A stretch of 64,000 nucleotides of DNA, from NCBI GenBank assembly GCA_028821195.1, contig JAPPHB010000085.1, positions 128,580-192,579 on the forward strand, read 5' to 3'. Numbering within the stretch: the first letter of the stretch is position 1; every line of letters starts with the position of its first letter. Below, one piece after another: positions 48,467 to 58,246 of the stretch. This DNA is from Gammaproteobacteria bacterium. GTDB taxonomy: Bacteria > Gemmatimonadota > Gemmatimonadetes > Longimicrobiales > Gaopeijiaceae. Both the position numbers and the translations under genes were made by a program. The notes below the pieces were generated by a model that worked only from the letters and a program-made list of their open reading frames with translations, was not told the origin of the DNA and made no database searches.

Positions 48467-50715
48467 CAGAAGACCTGTCCCAGGGAGAGGTGAAGCTGAA
48501 GCCGGCTCAGCGACCAATCCGCGGATTCGCCGTACAGCACCGGGTGCGGAAGGATCTCGAGCCGGCCCGAGCGAACGAAGTCGGGCGCCGCGGCCAGCCT
48601 TGCCTCGTCGTGATCGACGTCGGAATGGTAGGGCCGGATCCCCGAGGTCAGGACGCGTTGCTCCTCGCCCCCGCTCAGCCGGTACGCCACGTCCAGTCGC
48701 AGAGGACCGATGGCGGTGAAGTACCGGACACCCATACCCGGGGCCCATTCGAGGCGCGCGAGATCCCGGGAGCTGTCGTCGGACCAGACCTGGCCGAAGT
48801 CGAGAAACAGTGTCCCCTGCCAGTCTGCGGAGCTGAGCGGAAAGCGCACCTCGACGTTGCCCTCGACCAGTCGGCTGCCTCCGGTGGGATTGGACGTAAA
48901 GCGGTCGTCACCAAGGGTGCGCGGATCGCAGGTGTACTCGATGATCTGCTCCGGAGTGCACGCCGCCGGGCCGCCGTCTCCGGGGGCCAGCAACGTCTCC
49001 ACGTCCACGAACAGCACGCGCGGGCCCAACTGATTGTGGGCGAAGCCGCGCACCGAGGTGGCGCCCCCCGAATAGAACCGCTTCTGCGGGTGCGCGATCT
49101 CGGAGCCGACTTCCCGGCCCAGCGCTCCGAATCCTCCTGCGCCCAGCCATCCCCCGCGCACCCGCCCGGCCAGCACCCAGCCTTCCAGGAATTCGCGGGT
49201 TCCGGATGCCTCGCCCACGGCCAGGTTGTAGGCGAAGTCGGATCCGGTCAGGCGGGATGCGTGCTCGATCTCGGCGATCAGCGAGTATCTCGCGGCGGCA
49301 CCGATGCCCTGGCCGATTTCTTCGTGCGCGAGGCGGATTCCCACGGGCGACAGCCAGTTGCTGCGCTGGAGCACCTCGATGCCCTCGAAGTCGCATACCA
49401 GGAAGCTGGAGCAGAAGAAGATGTCCGCCGCGTCCAGCTTCCCGGTCGTCGGCTGGAAGAAGATCGTCTGCGCACGTCCCTGCGCGCCTCCCCGGGTGAC
49501 GGAGAGATCGACGCCCAGGCTCTGGCGGACGAAGAGGTCGGGCAGACTCTGCCGCTCCCAGAACACATTGGCGGCGAAGGTGGTGCGCAGCGAGAAGAGA
49601 CGGGGCTGGGAGAACTGGGCCGAGAGCGACCAGTTGTAGCGCCCGTACGGACCGGTGCCGGCATCGCGGCAGAGTGTCGAGTTGAGCGGGGAGTTCAGGA
49701 TGTTGGAGAGCCGTCCGAGGAACTGCAGCCGGCGTCCGCCCCCGGAGAAATTCCGGCTGGTCCAGCTGGCTTCGCCGTTCACGCAGTCGGCCGTGCTCCA
49801 GCCGCCTCCGGCGCGGTATCGGTGAATGTCGCCCTCGACGACCGTGATCGATACGGGGATTACGCTGTCCGGCTGCGCGTCCAGTTCCTCCGTTACCGCG
49901 ACATTGCTGAAGACCTCCATTCCATAGAGGTTGCGCCGCGCCTGGAAGACGAGGTCGGCGTCGTAGGTGCTGCCTTCGCGGAAGGGGATCATGCCCAGTA
50001 TGACGCCCTGGTCCACCCTTTCGTTTCCCTCGATCGAGATGGCCCCGAAGCGTGCCGGAGCTCCCTTGAAGACATCGAAGTTGACCCGCGCGCCGTACGG
50101 CTGCGCGGCCGGAATGAGGATGTCGAGCAGGACTTCGGCGTGGGCGTACCCGGCGTTGCGCAACCGGATGGTGAGCGAATCACGGGCCGCCCCCAGCACC
50201 AGCTGGTCGAGCGGATCGCCCGCGCCCACCGGCAGATCGTCGAGAAGATCCAGGTCGCCGGGCGGATCGAGCCCGTTGAAGGCCAGGGAATCGATGAGCA
50301 CCGGCCTTCCTTCCTCGATATGGAACGTGATCCCAACCCCGTCCCCGTTCCGGTCCAGACTCGGTTCGATGAGCGCCTCCCGGTATCCGTGCCGGTAGTA
50401 GAAGAGCCGCAGGCGCACCACGTCGCGTTCGAATTCGCGCGGACCCAGGAAGTGCTCGTCGATGGCGAAAGAGCTTCCCGACCAGCAGAAGACGGAGAGC
50501 AGCCAGTGCCGGCAGTCGGTCGACCGCGTCATGATGGAAGCGCGCAGCGCGCGATCGGAAAAGACGTCGTTGCCCTCGAAGCGAAGCGTGGTGACCTCTT
50601 CCAGTTCCCCCTGGACCGCCGACGCGGGGACTGTGGTAGCGAGCAGGGCGGGAAGGAGGGCGAGGACCGTCCCGGCGCATCGCCGCCCGGGGTGCGCGCG
50701 CAGACTGCCGGTCAC
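48466..50715 (-). CDS. BamA/TamA-like outer-membrane assembly protein (POTRA + barrel)
   Basis: A 749-residue Omp85 protein starting at GTG 50715 (GTGA overlap with the phosphoesterase stop). A signal peptide (TVLALLPALLATTVPASA) is followed by POTRA domains from TLRFEGNDVFSDRALRASIMT, then a barrel with GGATSVRGFAHNQLGPRV. It ends LHLSLGQVF, an aromatic C terminus. Fusion with a shadow leader to 51627 is rejected. The mature protein has eight cysteines in four close pairs (see findings). TamB follows directly, so this is more likely a TamA-type partner than the essential BamA; sequence alone does not separate the two. Confidence 0.87.
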   Translation of the reverse strand: MTGSLRAHPGRRCAGTVLALLPALLATTVPASAVQGELEEVTTLRFEGNDVFSDRALRASIMTRSTDCRHWLLSVFCWSGSSFAIDEHFLGPREFERDVVRLRLFYYRHGYREALIEPSLDRNGDGVGITFHIEEGRPVLIDSLAFNGLDPPGDLDLLDDLPVGAGDPLDQLVLGAARDSLTIRLRNAGYAHAEVLLDILIPAAQPYGARVNFDVFKGAPARFGAISIEGNERVDQGVILGMIPFREGSTYDADLVFQARRNLYGMEVFSNVAVTEELDAQPDSVIPVSITVVEGDIHRYRAGGGWSTADCVNGEASWTSRNFSGGGRRLQFLGRLSNILNSPLNSTLCRDAGTGPYGRYNWSLSAQFSQPRLFSLRTTFAANVFWERQSLPDLFVRQSLGVDLSVTRGGAQGRAQTIFFQPTTGKLDAADIFFCSSFLVCDFEGIEVLQRSNWLSPVGIRLAHEEIGQGIGAAARYSLIAEIEHASRLTGSDFAYNLAVGEASGTREFLEGWVLAGRVRGGWLGAGGFGALGREVGSEIAHPQKRFYSGGATSVRGFAHNQLGPRVLFVDVETLLAPGDGGPAACTPEQIIEYTCDPRTLGDDRFTSNPTGGSRLVEGNVEVRFPLSSADWQGTLFLDFGQVWSDDSSRDLARLEWAPGMGVRYFTAIGPLRLDVAYRLSGGEEQRVLTSGIRPYHSDVDHDEARLAAAPDFVRSGRLEILPHPVLYGESADWSLSRLQLHLSLGQVF

Positions 50716-51596
50716 GCGCTGCCCGCGGTACCTGGCGACGGTGGCTGTGCGAAGTCGTGGCGGGGGAAGGTGTCGCGCGCGACCGGCCGGAAGCCATCCT
50801 CCAGGGAGCAGCGCAGATACCGGGTCACCGCGATCCTGTCGTTCGTCACCCGCACAAGGTTGCAGCTGTTCTTGCCCTTCTCCCTTCCGCGCCCCCGGTC
50901 GGACGCCGTGGTGCCGCTGCATACCAGCAGCACGGGCGAATCCGCCTCCCCCGATCCATTCGTCGACGGACCGCTCGGAACGCCCACCGAGATGAAAGCG
51001 CGATGAAGGTGGCCGAACAGCACCAGCTCCACGCCCATTTCGGCCAGCCGGGCGACGATGCGGCGGGCGCGGGGGAGGGCAGCGATGAGATCCCCTTCGG
51101 GCGCTCCGACCAGCGCGTGGTGCACCACCAGCGCGCGCAGGCCCCCGTTTCCGGCCCGGGCGAACGCCGCCGCCGCACGTTCCAGCTGTTCGTCGGCCAC
51201 GTTGCCGTTCACGATGGTGCGGTCGGGCGTGGTGGTGTTGAGCGCGACCACGACCGCTCCGCCGAGGTCGTGTTCGCTGTCGAGTTCGTCCGCGATCCAG
51301 CGGCGGTAGTTGCGGAAGGGTGCGAAGGCACGCTCCCACAGGCGGTACAGGGGCACGTCGTGGTTGCCGGGCGTTACCACCAGCGGGACCCGGGGAAGGC
51401 GCTTCAGGTAGGCCGCCGCCGCCTCGTATTCGCGGTTCTTGGCGCGCTGCGTGAAGTCGCCCGAAAGCGCGATCAGGTCGGGCGAGAGGGCGTGCGCCAG
51501 CGTGAGGAAGTCGGTGGCGGCCGCAGGCGCGTGCGGCCGCCCGAAGTGCAGGTCCGAGCCGTGAAGTATGGTGAATGCGCGGCCGCGATCGCTCAC
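50712..51596 (-). CDS. Metallophosphoesterase
   Basis: A 294-residue calcineurin-like phosphoesterase. All five metal-binding blocks are visible: GSDLHFG, GDFTQ, GNHD, VVHHALVG and GHLHRAF. The family hydrolyses phosphomonoesters or diesters, such as lipid A precursors or nucleotides; LpxH is a member, but the LpxH-specific sequence is not evident here. GTG 51596 overlaps the lgt stop by 4 nt; the frame to 52424 is a shadow of lgt. Its stop overlaps the barrel gene by 4 nt. Membrane-envelope context suggests a lipid-related substrate, by inference. Confidence 0.85.
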   Translation of the reverse strand: MSDRGRAFTILHGSDLHFGRPHAPAAATDFLTLAHALSPDLIALSGDFTQRAKNREYEAAAAYLKRLPRVPLVVTPGNHDVPLYRLWERAFAPFRNYRRWIADELDSEHDLGGAVVVALNTTTPDRTIVNGNVADEQLERAAAAFARAGNGGLRALVVHHALVGAPEGDLIAALPRARRIVARLAEMGVELVLFGHLHRAFISVGVPSGPSTNGSGEADSPVLLVCSGTTASDRGRGREKGKNSCNLVRVTNDRIAVTRYLRCSLEDGFRPVARDTFPRHDFAQPPSPGTAGSA

Positions 51597-52453
51597 GGCG
51601 CCCTCGCCTTCTTCGGGCGCGGCCCACCGTTCCGGGATGCGAGACGGACCATCGCCGCCACCGCCGCCGCGATCAGCAGGAGGCTGATGACCTGCGCGAT
51701 GGTCAGATTGCCCAGGAAGCGGTCGTCCTTGGCGCGCACGAATTCGACCAGGAAGCGGGCCGCCGAGGCCAGCGCCAGCCACAGCGCAAACACCCAGCCG
51801 GGAGGATGCGCGCCGTGCCGGAGACGCCAGACGATTGCGAAGATCGCCAGCGCCATGGCGATCTCGTACAACTGCGTGGGATGTACCGGCACGATCTGTC
51901 CGTAGGCTTCCACCAGAGCCGGATCCGTTTCGATCCCGAAGCGGGCCAGGTTGTCCACCGAACTGGGGGGCGAACCCTGCGGAAAGCGGATTCCCACCCA
52001 CGAGGCCGTCGGGCGGCCGTAGTCGTCCCCGACCAGGAAGCACCCGAGTCGCCCCACCGCATACGCCATCGCCATCGAGGGGGCAGTCAGATCGAGCGTC
52101 TGGCGCACGGGCAGGCCGAGCCGCTTCATCTGGTACAGGACGGCCGCGGTTCCGCCGAGGAAGCCCCCGTACCACACCAGCCCGCCGCGCGCGAACAGGA
52201 AGCGCGGATTCTCGACGAGCCTGGGGAAGTTGAGGAACACGTAGTACAGCTTGGCTCCGATGATTCCCCCGATCACCGCGGCGAACACGAGGTCCCAGGC
52301 GCGGTCGGGATGGATGCCGGTCTCGCTCATCCGTGCGCGCAGCAGGTAGCCGGCCGCCAGGAAGGCCAGGAAGAGCATGACCCCGAAGGAGGTGACCGGC
52401 TCTCCGCCGAGCACCGGCACCCATTCGGGAAAGCGGAAGAGGATTGGATACAC
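51593..52453 (-). CDS. lgt: Prolipoprotein diacylglyceryl transferase
   Basis: A 286-residue inner-membrane enzyme that adds diacylglycerol to the lipobox Cys of prolipoproteins. The family signature GRLGCFLVGDDYGRPT is present, with the YYVFLNFP and GLVWYGGFLGG segments; seven hydrophobic segments are visible. The start is GTG 52453, without a strong Shine-Dalgarno, 89 nt after the tsaD stop. It processes lipoproteins such as the LivK-like protein, the S9A peptidase and the propeller protein in this window. The stop overlaps the next gene (GTGA). Confidence 0.94.
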   Translation of the reverse strand: MYPILFRFPEWVPVLGGEPVTSFGVMLFLAFLAAGYLLRARMSETGIHPDRAWDLVFAAVIGGIIGAKLYYVFLNFPRLVENPRFLFARGGLVWYGGFLGGTAAVLYQMKRLGLPVRQTLDLTAPSMAMAYAVGRLGCFLVGDDYGRPTASWVGIRFPQGSPPSSVDNLARFGIETDPALVEAYGQIVPVHPTQLYEIAMALAIFAIVWRLRHGAHPPGWVFALWLALASAARFLVEFVRAKDDRFLGNLTIAQVISLLLIAAAVAAMVRLASRNGGPRPKKARAP

Positions 52454-52542
52454 GGGTAGCCAGGGGGTTCAGGGTGGGGTCGGGCCGGCGCGCACGGGAT
52501 TAGCGCATGCCGCTCCGAGGATGGTTTCGAGAGGGTCGGGAG

Positions 52543-53582
<1,040 letters not shown>

Positions 53583-53586
<4 letters not shown>

Positions 53587-54326
53587 CGCCCCTCGGACCC
53601 CTCTCTGCCGACCAGCTCGACCCGCACTTCGACCGTGTCCGGCGAGAAGCTGATCAACTCGCCCGAAATGCCGTTGCCGACGCCCACGCGAACCACCTGC
53701 GACTCCGCGATGCGCGACAGGTCCACGGGATCGAGGCGGATCGTGCGCAGCTCCGCGACCCGGCTCGCCGGCCCGATTACGCGAATGGACGCGGGGGAGG
53801 CGGTGGGGGGCGCAGCCAGCGTCAACCCGTCACGCGGGACGCCGACCACGGTGGGGGCGACGGGCACCTCCACGGCCACCATGGGTTCGAAGGCGATGGC
53901 GACCGCGGCCGGCTCCACGGCCTCGACGACCACTCCCTCGATGCCCTGCAGGCGCACCCAGTTGCGATCGATCACCAGGGACGTGTCGGCGGAACCCACC
54001 GCATCCACGGGGACCATGATCGAAGGCTGGTTCCCGGCGAGGCGCAGGAGTTGACGGGCCGTGCCCGCCAGCCGAACCGTCGCGCTGGAGGGCGTCGGGG
54101 TACCCGAAACCGCCCATTGTGGATCGTTCAGCTGCACGCGAACCGGCACGCCGTCGAAGGCCCGGCGCTCCGGCTGCTCCATCTGCACGACGACCCACAG
54201 AACGACCGCAAGCGCAAGCGCGGCAAGCATCGGAGTCGAGTTGCGCCCCGACTCGGATGCCTGCCAGGGCAGCTTCAGCTTGCCAGCAGCCTCTGGATCA
54301 GTTCGAGGTTTTCCGGGGAATCCCAC
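53583..54326 (-). CDS. cdaR: YbbR/CdaR-like membrane protein
   Basis: A 247-residue protein with one membrane helix (PMLAALALAVVLWVVVQ) and then repeated YbbR domains of about 80 residues (VPVRVQLND, VVEAVEPAAVAIAFE, VEVRVELVG). CdaR-type proteins modulate the CdaA diadenylate cyclase in Firmicutes; no CdaA gene is present here, so the partner is unknown. The start is unclear: GTG 54326 overlaps the tlpA 3' end by 52 nt; ATG 54230 would start just before the helix. The stop overlaps tsaD by 4 nt. Confidence 0.82.
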
Positions 54327-54832
54327 TCGGTTGCTCCCGCGATCTTCTTGTAGATGACCCCGTCCTTGCCGATCAGGAAGGACTCGGGGACCCCAGTGGT
54401 TCGGTAGGTCTGCCTGATCCGCCCGGAGGCATCGTGCAGGATCTTGAACGTGAGCCCGTGCTCGCGGGCGAAGAAGCCCACGTCGCCGCCGGGATTGCCG
54501 GCTTCATCGCGCTCGCCCAGCGCCGCATCCACGCTTACGGCGAGGATATCGAAGGGCTGGCCGTCGAGCTGTTCGTACAGGCGCTGCATCGAGGGCATCT
54601 CCACGATGCACGGGCCGCACCAGGTGGCCCAGATGTTGACCAGCACCACCCGGCCGCGGTGATCCTCGAGGGAGACGGGTTGGCCCTGGAGATCGGAGAT
54701 CGTGAAGGCCGGGGCGTCGGCCCCCAGGCCCACGGGCTGAAACCGTCCCCGTCCCGCCCAGGCCATGAGGACGAGCGCACCGGCCCCCAGCACGGCCACC
54801 AGATAGGGAATGCGCGAAGGTCTGTGGGTCAT
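54275..54832 (-). CDS. TlpA/ResA-like thioredoxin-fold protein
   Basis: A 185-residue membrane-anchored periplasmic thiol protein. An N-terminal helix (YLVAVLGAGALVLMAWAG) is followed by the AhpC/TSA-like domain, with WATWCGPC (redox Cys pair) near residue 72 and the cis-Pro loop TTGVPESFLI. Such proteins reduce cytochrome c haem-site cysteines or other periplasmic disulfides. ATG 54832 overlaps the PASTA gene stop by 4 nt. The operon also carries a barrel protein with paired cysteines, so a disulfide role is worth testing. Confidence 0.9.
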   Translation of the reverse strand: MTHRPSRIPYLVAVLGAGALVLMAWAGRGRFQPVGLGADAPAFTISDLQGQPVSLEDHRGRVVLVNIWATWCGPCIVEMPSMQRLYEQLDGQPFDILAVSVDAALGERDEAGNPGGDVGFFAREHGLTFKILHDASGRIRQTYRTTGVPESFLIGKDGVIYKKIAGATEWDSPENLELIQRLLAS

Positions 54833-55782
54833 GTCGACGGCCTCTCGGAACCAGCGGATCGAACCTGTAACGATATCACTCTTATCATGTTCGCACGCAT
54901 GGTGATTGTTCCTGCGTTTCCGGCGGTGTCGGGCCGGGGGAGGTCACCCGGCAGCAGCGCGCGGTCGCCGATCACCAGCCGCACCTCGGACCCCACCTCC
55001 ACGGTGCTCGCCGGAGGCGGATCCTGCTCGATCACCACGCCCGGCTCCAAACTCGTGAGCGCGTCCATTTCGATCTCGGTAACGAAGAGCCCGAGGGAGT
55101 CGAGCAGGAGGAAGGCTTCCTCCTCGCTCAGTCCGAGGAGGGTCGGCATTTCCACCACCGGCGGCCCCAGGCTGATCGCGAGCCGCACTTCGAAAGGCAG
55201 GGTCACGGCGGTTCCCGCTTCCGGTTCCATGGCGACCACTTCGCCGGCGGGCTCCGCGTCCTCCAGGGAGTCCACGGCGACCGAGAACCCGTTCGCCCCG
55301 AGGAGGATGCGCGCCCTCTGTTCGTGTTGGCCGATCACGTCGGGAACGGCGCGATGCTCCGGACCCAGGCTGATGGCGAATTCGATGGCCGCTCCCGGAA
55401 GGGCGAGCTGACCGGGCAGCGGGGTCTGGCCCAGGATGGAGCCGGTGGCGGCGGAGGGGTGATACATCGAGTCTACTGCGCCCAGCCCGAGTCCCGCCCC
55501 TGTGGCGCGGGTAGCGGCGGCCTGGAGGTCGAGTCCGGTTAGATCGGGCACGCCCAGCAGGTCCGGAGGCGGAGCGGGCACCGGGAACACGACCCGAGTG
55601 GCGGCCACGTAGCCGAGAACGAACATCACGCCCAGCAGAACCGCGCCGCACACCACGCGAGTGAAGGCGCGGGCCGGACGCCTTCCCCGGGAGCCCGCGC
55701 GTCTCTTCCTTTTCGTCGAACGGCGTTTGCGACGGCCGCCGCGGGCAGGCCTGCGCCGGCCGATCGAGCTTCCCAGCCTCAT
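54829..55782 (-). CDS. PASTA-domain membrane protein without a kinase domain
   Basis: A 317-residue protein. An Arg/Lys-rich cytoplasmic N terminus (RRKRRSTKRKRRAGSRGRR) is followed by one helix (VVCGAVLLGVMFVLGYVAA) and three PASTA domains in the periplasm: PDLTGLDLQAAATRATG, PDVIGQHEQRARILLGANG and PTLLGLSEEEAFLLLDSLG openings, each ending in an ISLGP/VIGD-type strand. PASTA domains bind peptidoglycan or lipid II in Ser/Thr kinases and PBPs; here no such catalytic domain is attached. ATG 55782 overlaps the rsmB stop by 4 nt. Confidence 0.9.
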   Translation of the reverse strand: MRLGSSIGRRRPARGGRRKRRSTKRKRRAGSRGRRPARAFTRVVCGAVLLGVMFVLGYVAATRVVFPVPAPPPDLLGVPDLTGLDLQAAATRATGAGLGLGAVDSMYHPSAATGSILGQTPLPGQLALPGAAIEFAISLGPEHRAVPDVIGQHEQRARILLGANGFSVAVDSLEDAEPAGEVVAMEPEAGTAVTLPFEVRLAISLGPPVVEMPTLLGLSEEEAFLLLDSLGLFVTEIEMDALTSLEPGVVIEQDPPPASTVEVGSEVRLVIGDRALLPGDLPRPDTAGNAGTITMRANMIRVISLQVRSAGSERPST

Positions 55783-57089
55783 CGGACTCTCCGCATGCGC
55801 GCCGCGAAGGTGCCGTCGAAACCGGTGCTCTGCGGCAGGACGCACAGGTGACCGCGATCGTCCATGACCTCCGGATCCATGTCTTCGGGAGCTTCCCGGC
55901 GGAATTCGGGGTGCCGGCTCAGGAATCCCTCCACGACGTCGACGTTTTCCTCTGGCTCCAATGTACACGTGGAGTACACCAGAAGTCCCCCGACGGAAAC
56001 GGCCCGGGATGCGCCCGCGAGGAGCCGGGACTGGACGCCGGCCATCCTCGCGGGATCCGTCTCGGTCAGGCGCCATCTGACGTCGGGACGCCGGGCCAGG
56101 GTACCCGTGCCGCTGCACGGCGCATCCACCAGGACAAGGTCGGCCCGGCGCACGGGTGCGGCGCCGGCGTCCGCGACCACGGCGCCCACGCGGGCTCCGA
56201 GGCGCAAGGCGGACCCGGTCAGGAGCTTCAGGCGGGGCGGGGAAAGGTCGGCTGCGAGCACGTACCCGGCGCGTTCCGATAGCACCAGCGCCTTGCCCCC
56301 GGGTGCGGCGCACAGATCGGCCACCAGGGCGCCCGGAGGTGGCTCGGCGTAGCGCGCCACCAGCGCGGCGCCGGGGTCCTGGATGACGCCGGGGACGGCC
56401 CCGAGCACGCGCGCCGGGTCGGTCCCGGCCGCGAGACGCAGGCAACCGGAGCCGAGCCCGGCTGCGGTTGCGGTCAGGCCGGCGGCCCGCAACCGCTCGA
56501 GGGCGGGTTCGGGTTCGATGCCCACGGGGCGGAAGAAGAGCCCCGGCACACCGTTGTCATGCCTCAGGAGCGCCTCGGTGGCGGTCGCCCTCCAGCGCGC
56601 CAGCCAGCGGCGCACCAGCCACCCGGGATGGGAGTGCCAGTGCGTGAGATGGCCCTCGGGGTCAGTCTCGCGGCTGGGGAAGGCGTCCGCGGGCGATCCC
56701 GCGCGTGCCGAGGCGCGCAGAACGGCGTTGATCAGTCCTGCAGCCCTTCCGGCACCGGCCGCGCGCGCGAGTTCCACTGTGGACGACACGGCCGCGTACG
56801 CAGGTACGCCTTCCATGTAGTGCAGCTGGTAGGCGCCCATGCGCAGCAGGTCGAGGACCGCCGCATCGAGCCGTTCAGGTCCCCGGCGCGCGTGCAGCGC
56901 GATCGTGTAGTCGAGGCGTCCGCGCAGCCGCGCCACCCCGTAGGCGAGGGCGTGCACCCAGTGCCGGTCGCGGGGCGACAGGGCGCCAGCGCGCGTGTCC
57001 AGAGCGCGATCCAGACGCTGGCCCCGGGTGCAGGCGGCGAGCACCCGGAACGCGACTCTTCTGGCATCGCGCGATCCGTCCGCGCCCAT
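55779..57089 (-). CDS. rsmB: 16S rRNA m5C967 methyltransferase RsmB
   Basis: A 436-residue RNA methyltransferase with an N-terminal NusB-like RNA-binding domain (DARRVAFRVLAACTRGQRLDRAL). The SAM site is DLCAAPGGKALVLSE, and two catalytic cysteines lie in VDAPCSGTGTL and YSTCTLEPEEN. It modifies C967 of 16S rRNA before subunit assembly. Length matches Sun/RsmB. The ATG at 57089 comes 16 nt after the thiG stop, and the stop overlaps the PASTA gene. Confidence 0.92.
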   Translation of the reverse strand: MGADGSRDARRVAFRVLAACTRGQRLDRALDTRAGALSPRDRHWVHALAYGVARLRGRLDYTIALHARRGPERLDAAVLDLLRMGAYQLHYMEGVPAYAAVSSTVELARAAGAGRAAGLINAVLRASARAGSPADAFPSRETDPEGHLTHWHSHPGWLVRRWLARWRATATEALLRHDNGVPGLFFRPVGIEPEPALERLRAAGLTATAAGLGSGCLRLAAGTDPARVLGAVPGVIQDPGAALVARYAEPPPGALVADLCAAPGGKALVLSERAGYVLAADLSPPRLKLLTGSALRLGARVGAVVADAGAAPVRRADLVLVDAPCSGTGTLARRPDVRWRLTETDPARMAGVQSRLLAGASRAVSVGGLLVYSTCTLEPEENVDVVEGFLSRHPEFRREAPEDMDPEVMDDRGHLCVLPQSTGFDGTFAARMRRVR

Positions 57090-57105
57090 TCGCCGCTCGC
57101 GCGTG

Positions 57106-57891
57106 CTACTCCGGCAGCGGGGGCGAGGAGGGGACCGCCACCTCGCGCGTGGGCATGCGGCCCGCCAGGTAGGCGAGCCGGCCCGCGACCACCGCCTCGC
57201 GCATCGCGGCCGCCATGCGCACGGGATCGCGGGCCGCCGCGATGGCGGTGTTCATGAGCACCCCGTCCACCCCCTGCTCCATGGTAAGGCAGGCATCCGA
57301 GGCGGTGCCCACCCCGGCGTCCACGATAATGGGGACCTCGCAGCGCTCCTTGATCGCGCGCACGTAGTACGGGTTGAGCAGCCCGAGGCCGCTCCCGATG
57401 GGGCTCGCCAGGGGCATCACCGCCACGCACCCCGCATCCTCCAGCCGAAGGGCGGTGATGAGGTCCTCGTTGGTGTAGGCCATCACCTTGAACCCTTCCG
57501 CCACGAGCACCCGGGCGGCGTCGAGGGTCGCCTGCGTGTCCGGGAGCAGGGTGGCCTCGTCACCGATCACCTCCAGCTTCAGCCACTCGTTGAACCCCGC
57601 GGCGCGGGCCAGCCTCGCATAGCGGATTGCGTCCTCGGCGGTGTAGCAGCCCGCGGTGTTGGCCAGGAGGAAGAACTCGCCCGGGTCGAGATGGTACAGG
57701 ATACCTTCCTCGCGGGTGCGGTCGAGGTCTATCCGCCGCACTGCCACCGTCACCATGTCCGAGCCGCTGGCGCGGATGGCCCGCACCATGGTCTCGTTGT
57801 CGGGATACTTGCCGGTCCCCACGATCAGGCGCGAGCCGAACTCCCTGTTCCCGATCACGAAGGGGGTGTCGGTGCTCGCGAGTGTCGACAT
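57106..57891 (-). CDS. thiG: Thiazole synthase ThiG
   Basis: A 261-residue TIM-barrel enzyme that forms the thiazole ring of thiamine from 1-deoxyxylulose-5-phosphate, dehydroglycine and ThiS thiocarboxylate. The start MSTLASTDTPFVIGNREFGSR and the blocks LIVGTGKYPDNE, NTAGCYTAEDAIR, KLEVIGD and VDAGVGTASDA match the family; length is typical. ATG 57891 has GAGGCGG close upstream; ATG 57936 lies inside a 10-bp-phased repeat (57918-57953) and would add 15 atypical residues. It follows thiS by 131 nt. Confidence 0.92.
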   Translation of the reverse strand: MSTLASTDTPFVIGNREFGSRLIVGTGKYPDNETMVRAIRASGSDMVTVAVRRIDLDRTREEGILYHLDPGEFFLLANTAGCYTAEDAIRYARLARAAGFNEWLKLEVIGDEATLLPDTQATLDAARVLVAEGFKVMAYTNEDLITALRLEDAGCVAVMPLASPIGSGLGLLNPYYVRAIKERCEVPIIVDAGVGTASDACLTMEQGVDGVLMNTAIAAARDPVRMAAAMREAVVAGRLAYLAGRMPTREVAVPSSPPLPE

Positions 57892-57917
57892 CACCGCCTC
57901 TTGGCTCCGTCCGCCGG

Positions 57918-57953
57918 TACTGGTATCTACTGACATATACTGTTATCTACTGA
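57918..57953. repeat. 10-bp-phased TACTG array upstream of thiG
   Basis: TACTG occurs at 57918, 57928, 57938 and 57948, exactly 10 bp apart. It can also be read as two 16-bp direct repeats (TACTGGTATCTACTGA and TACTGTTATCTACTGA, 15 of 16 identical) with a 20-bp period. The run is A+T-rich in a GC-rich region and lies between thiS and thiG. Helical phasing of a 5-bp core suggests binding of an oligomeric regulator or polymerase-related factor. Confidence 0.7.
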
Positions 57954-58022
57954 GTTCTCAGGCTCGGGCGGCCTCGCGGGGGTCGCAACTCCGCTCCCCG
58001 CGGCTCCCTGCCGCCGGAAGCA

Positions 58023-58235
58023 TCACCCGCCGCCCACGAAGTGAACCAGTTCCAGTTGGTCGCCCTCGCTCAGACGCACCGTGGCGTAGCTTTCACGGGC
58101 GAGGATTTCCCGGTTGCGTTCGACGACCACCATCCCGGGGACCAGGCCCAACTCGTCGAGGAGGCCGGACACGGTGATGTCCGCGGCCACCTCTCGTGTC
58201 TTTCCGTTCAGGCGGATCGTCACCTTGCCGTCCAT
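58023..58235 (-). CDS. thiS: Sulfur carrier protein ThiS
   Basis: A 70-residue ubiquitin-like protein whose C-terminal Gly is thiocarboxylated and donates sulfur in thiazole synthesis. It has KVTIRLNGKTREVA, then SGLLDELGL and VVVERNREIL, and ends HFVGGG. ThiS normally ends in GG; a third Gly is present. ATG 58235 is 11 nt after the upstream gene's stop; a GTG at 58250 would overlap that stop. It sits between the ThiE/TenI-family gene and thiG. Confidence 0.9.
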   Translation of the reverse strand: MDGKVTIRLNGKTREVAADITVSGLLDELGLVPGMVVVERNREILARESYATVRLSEGDQLELVHFVGGG

Positions 58236-58246
58236 TCCGGTGGTCG

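Noticed and set aside
57892-58022. Possible thiamine-pyrophosphate riboswitch near thiG
   Set aside because: I could not find the conserved CTGAGA or ACCTGATC-type core of a THI box; only the TACTG repeats stand out.
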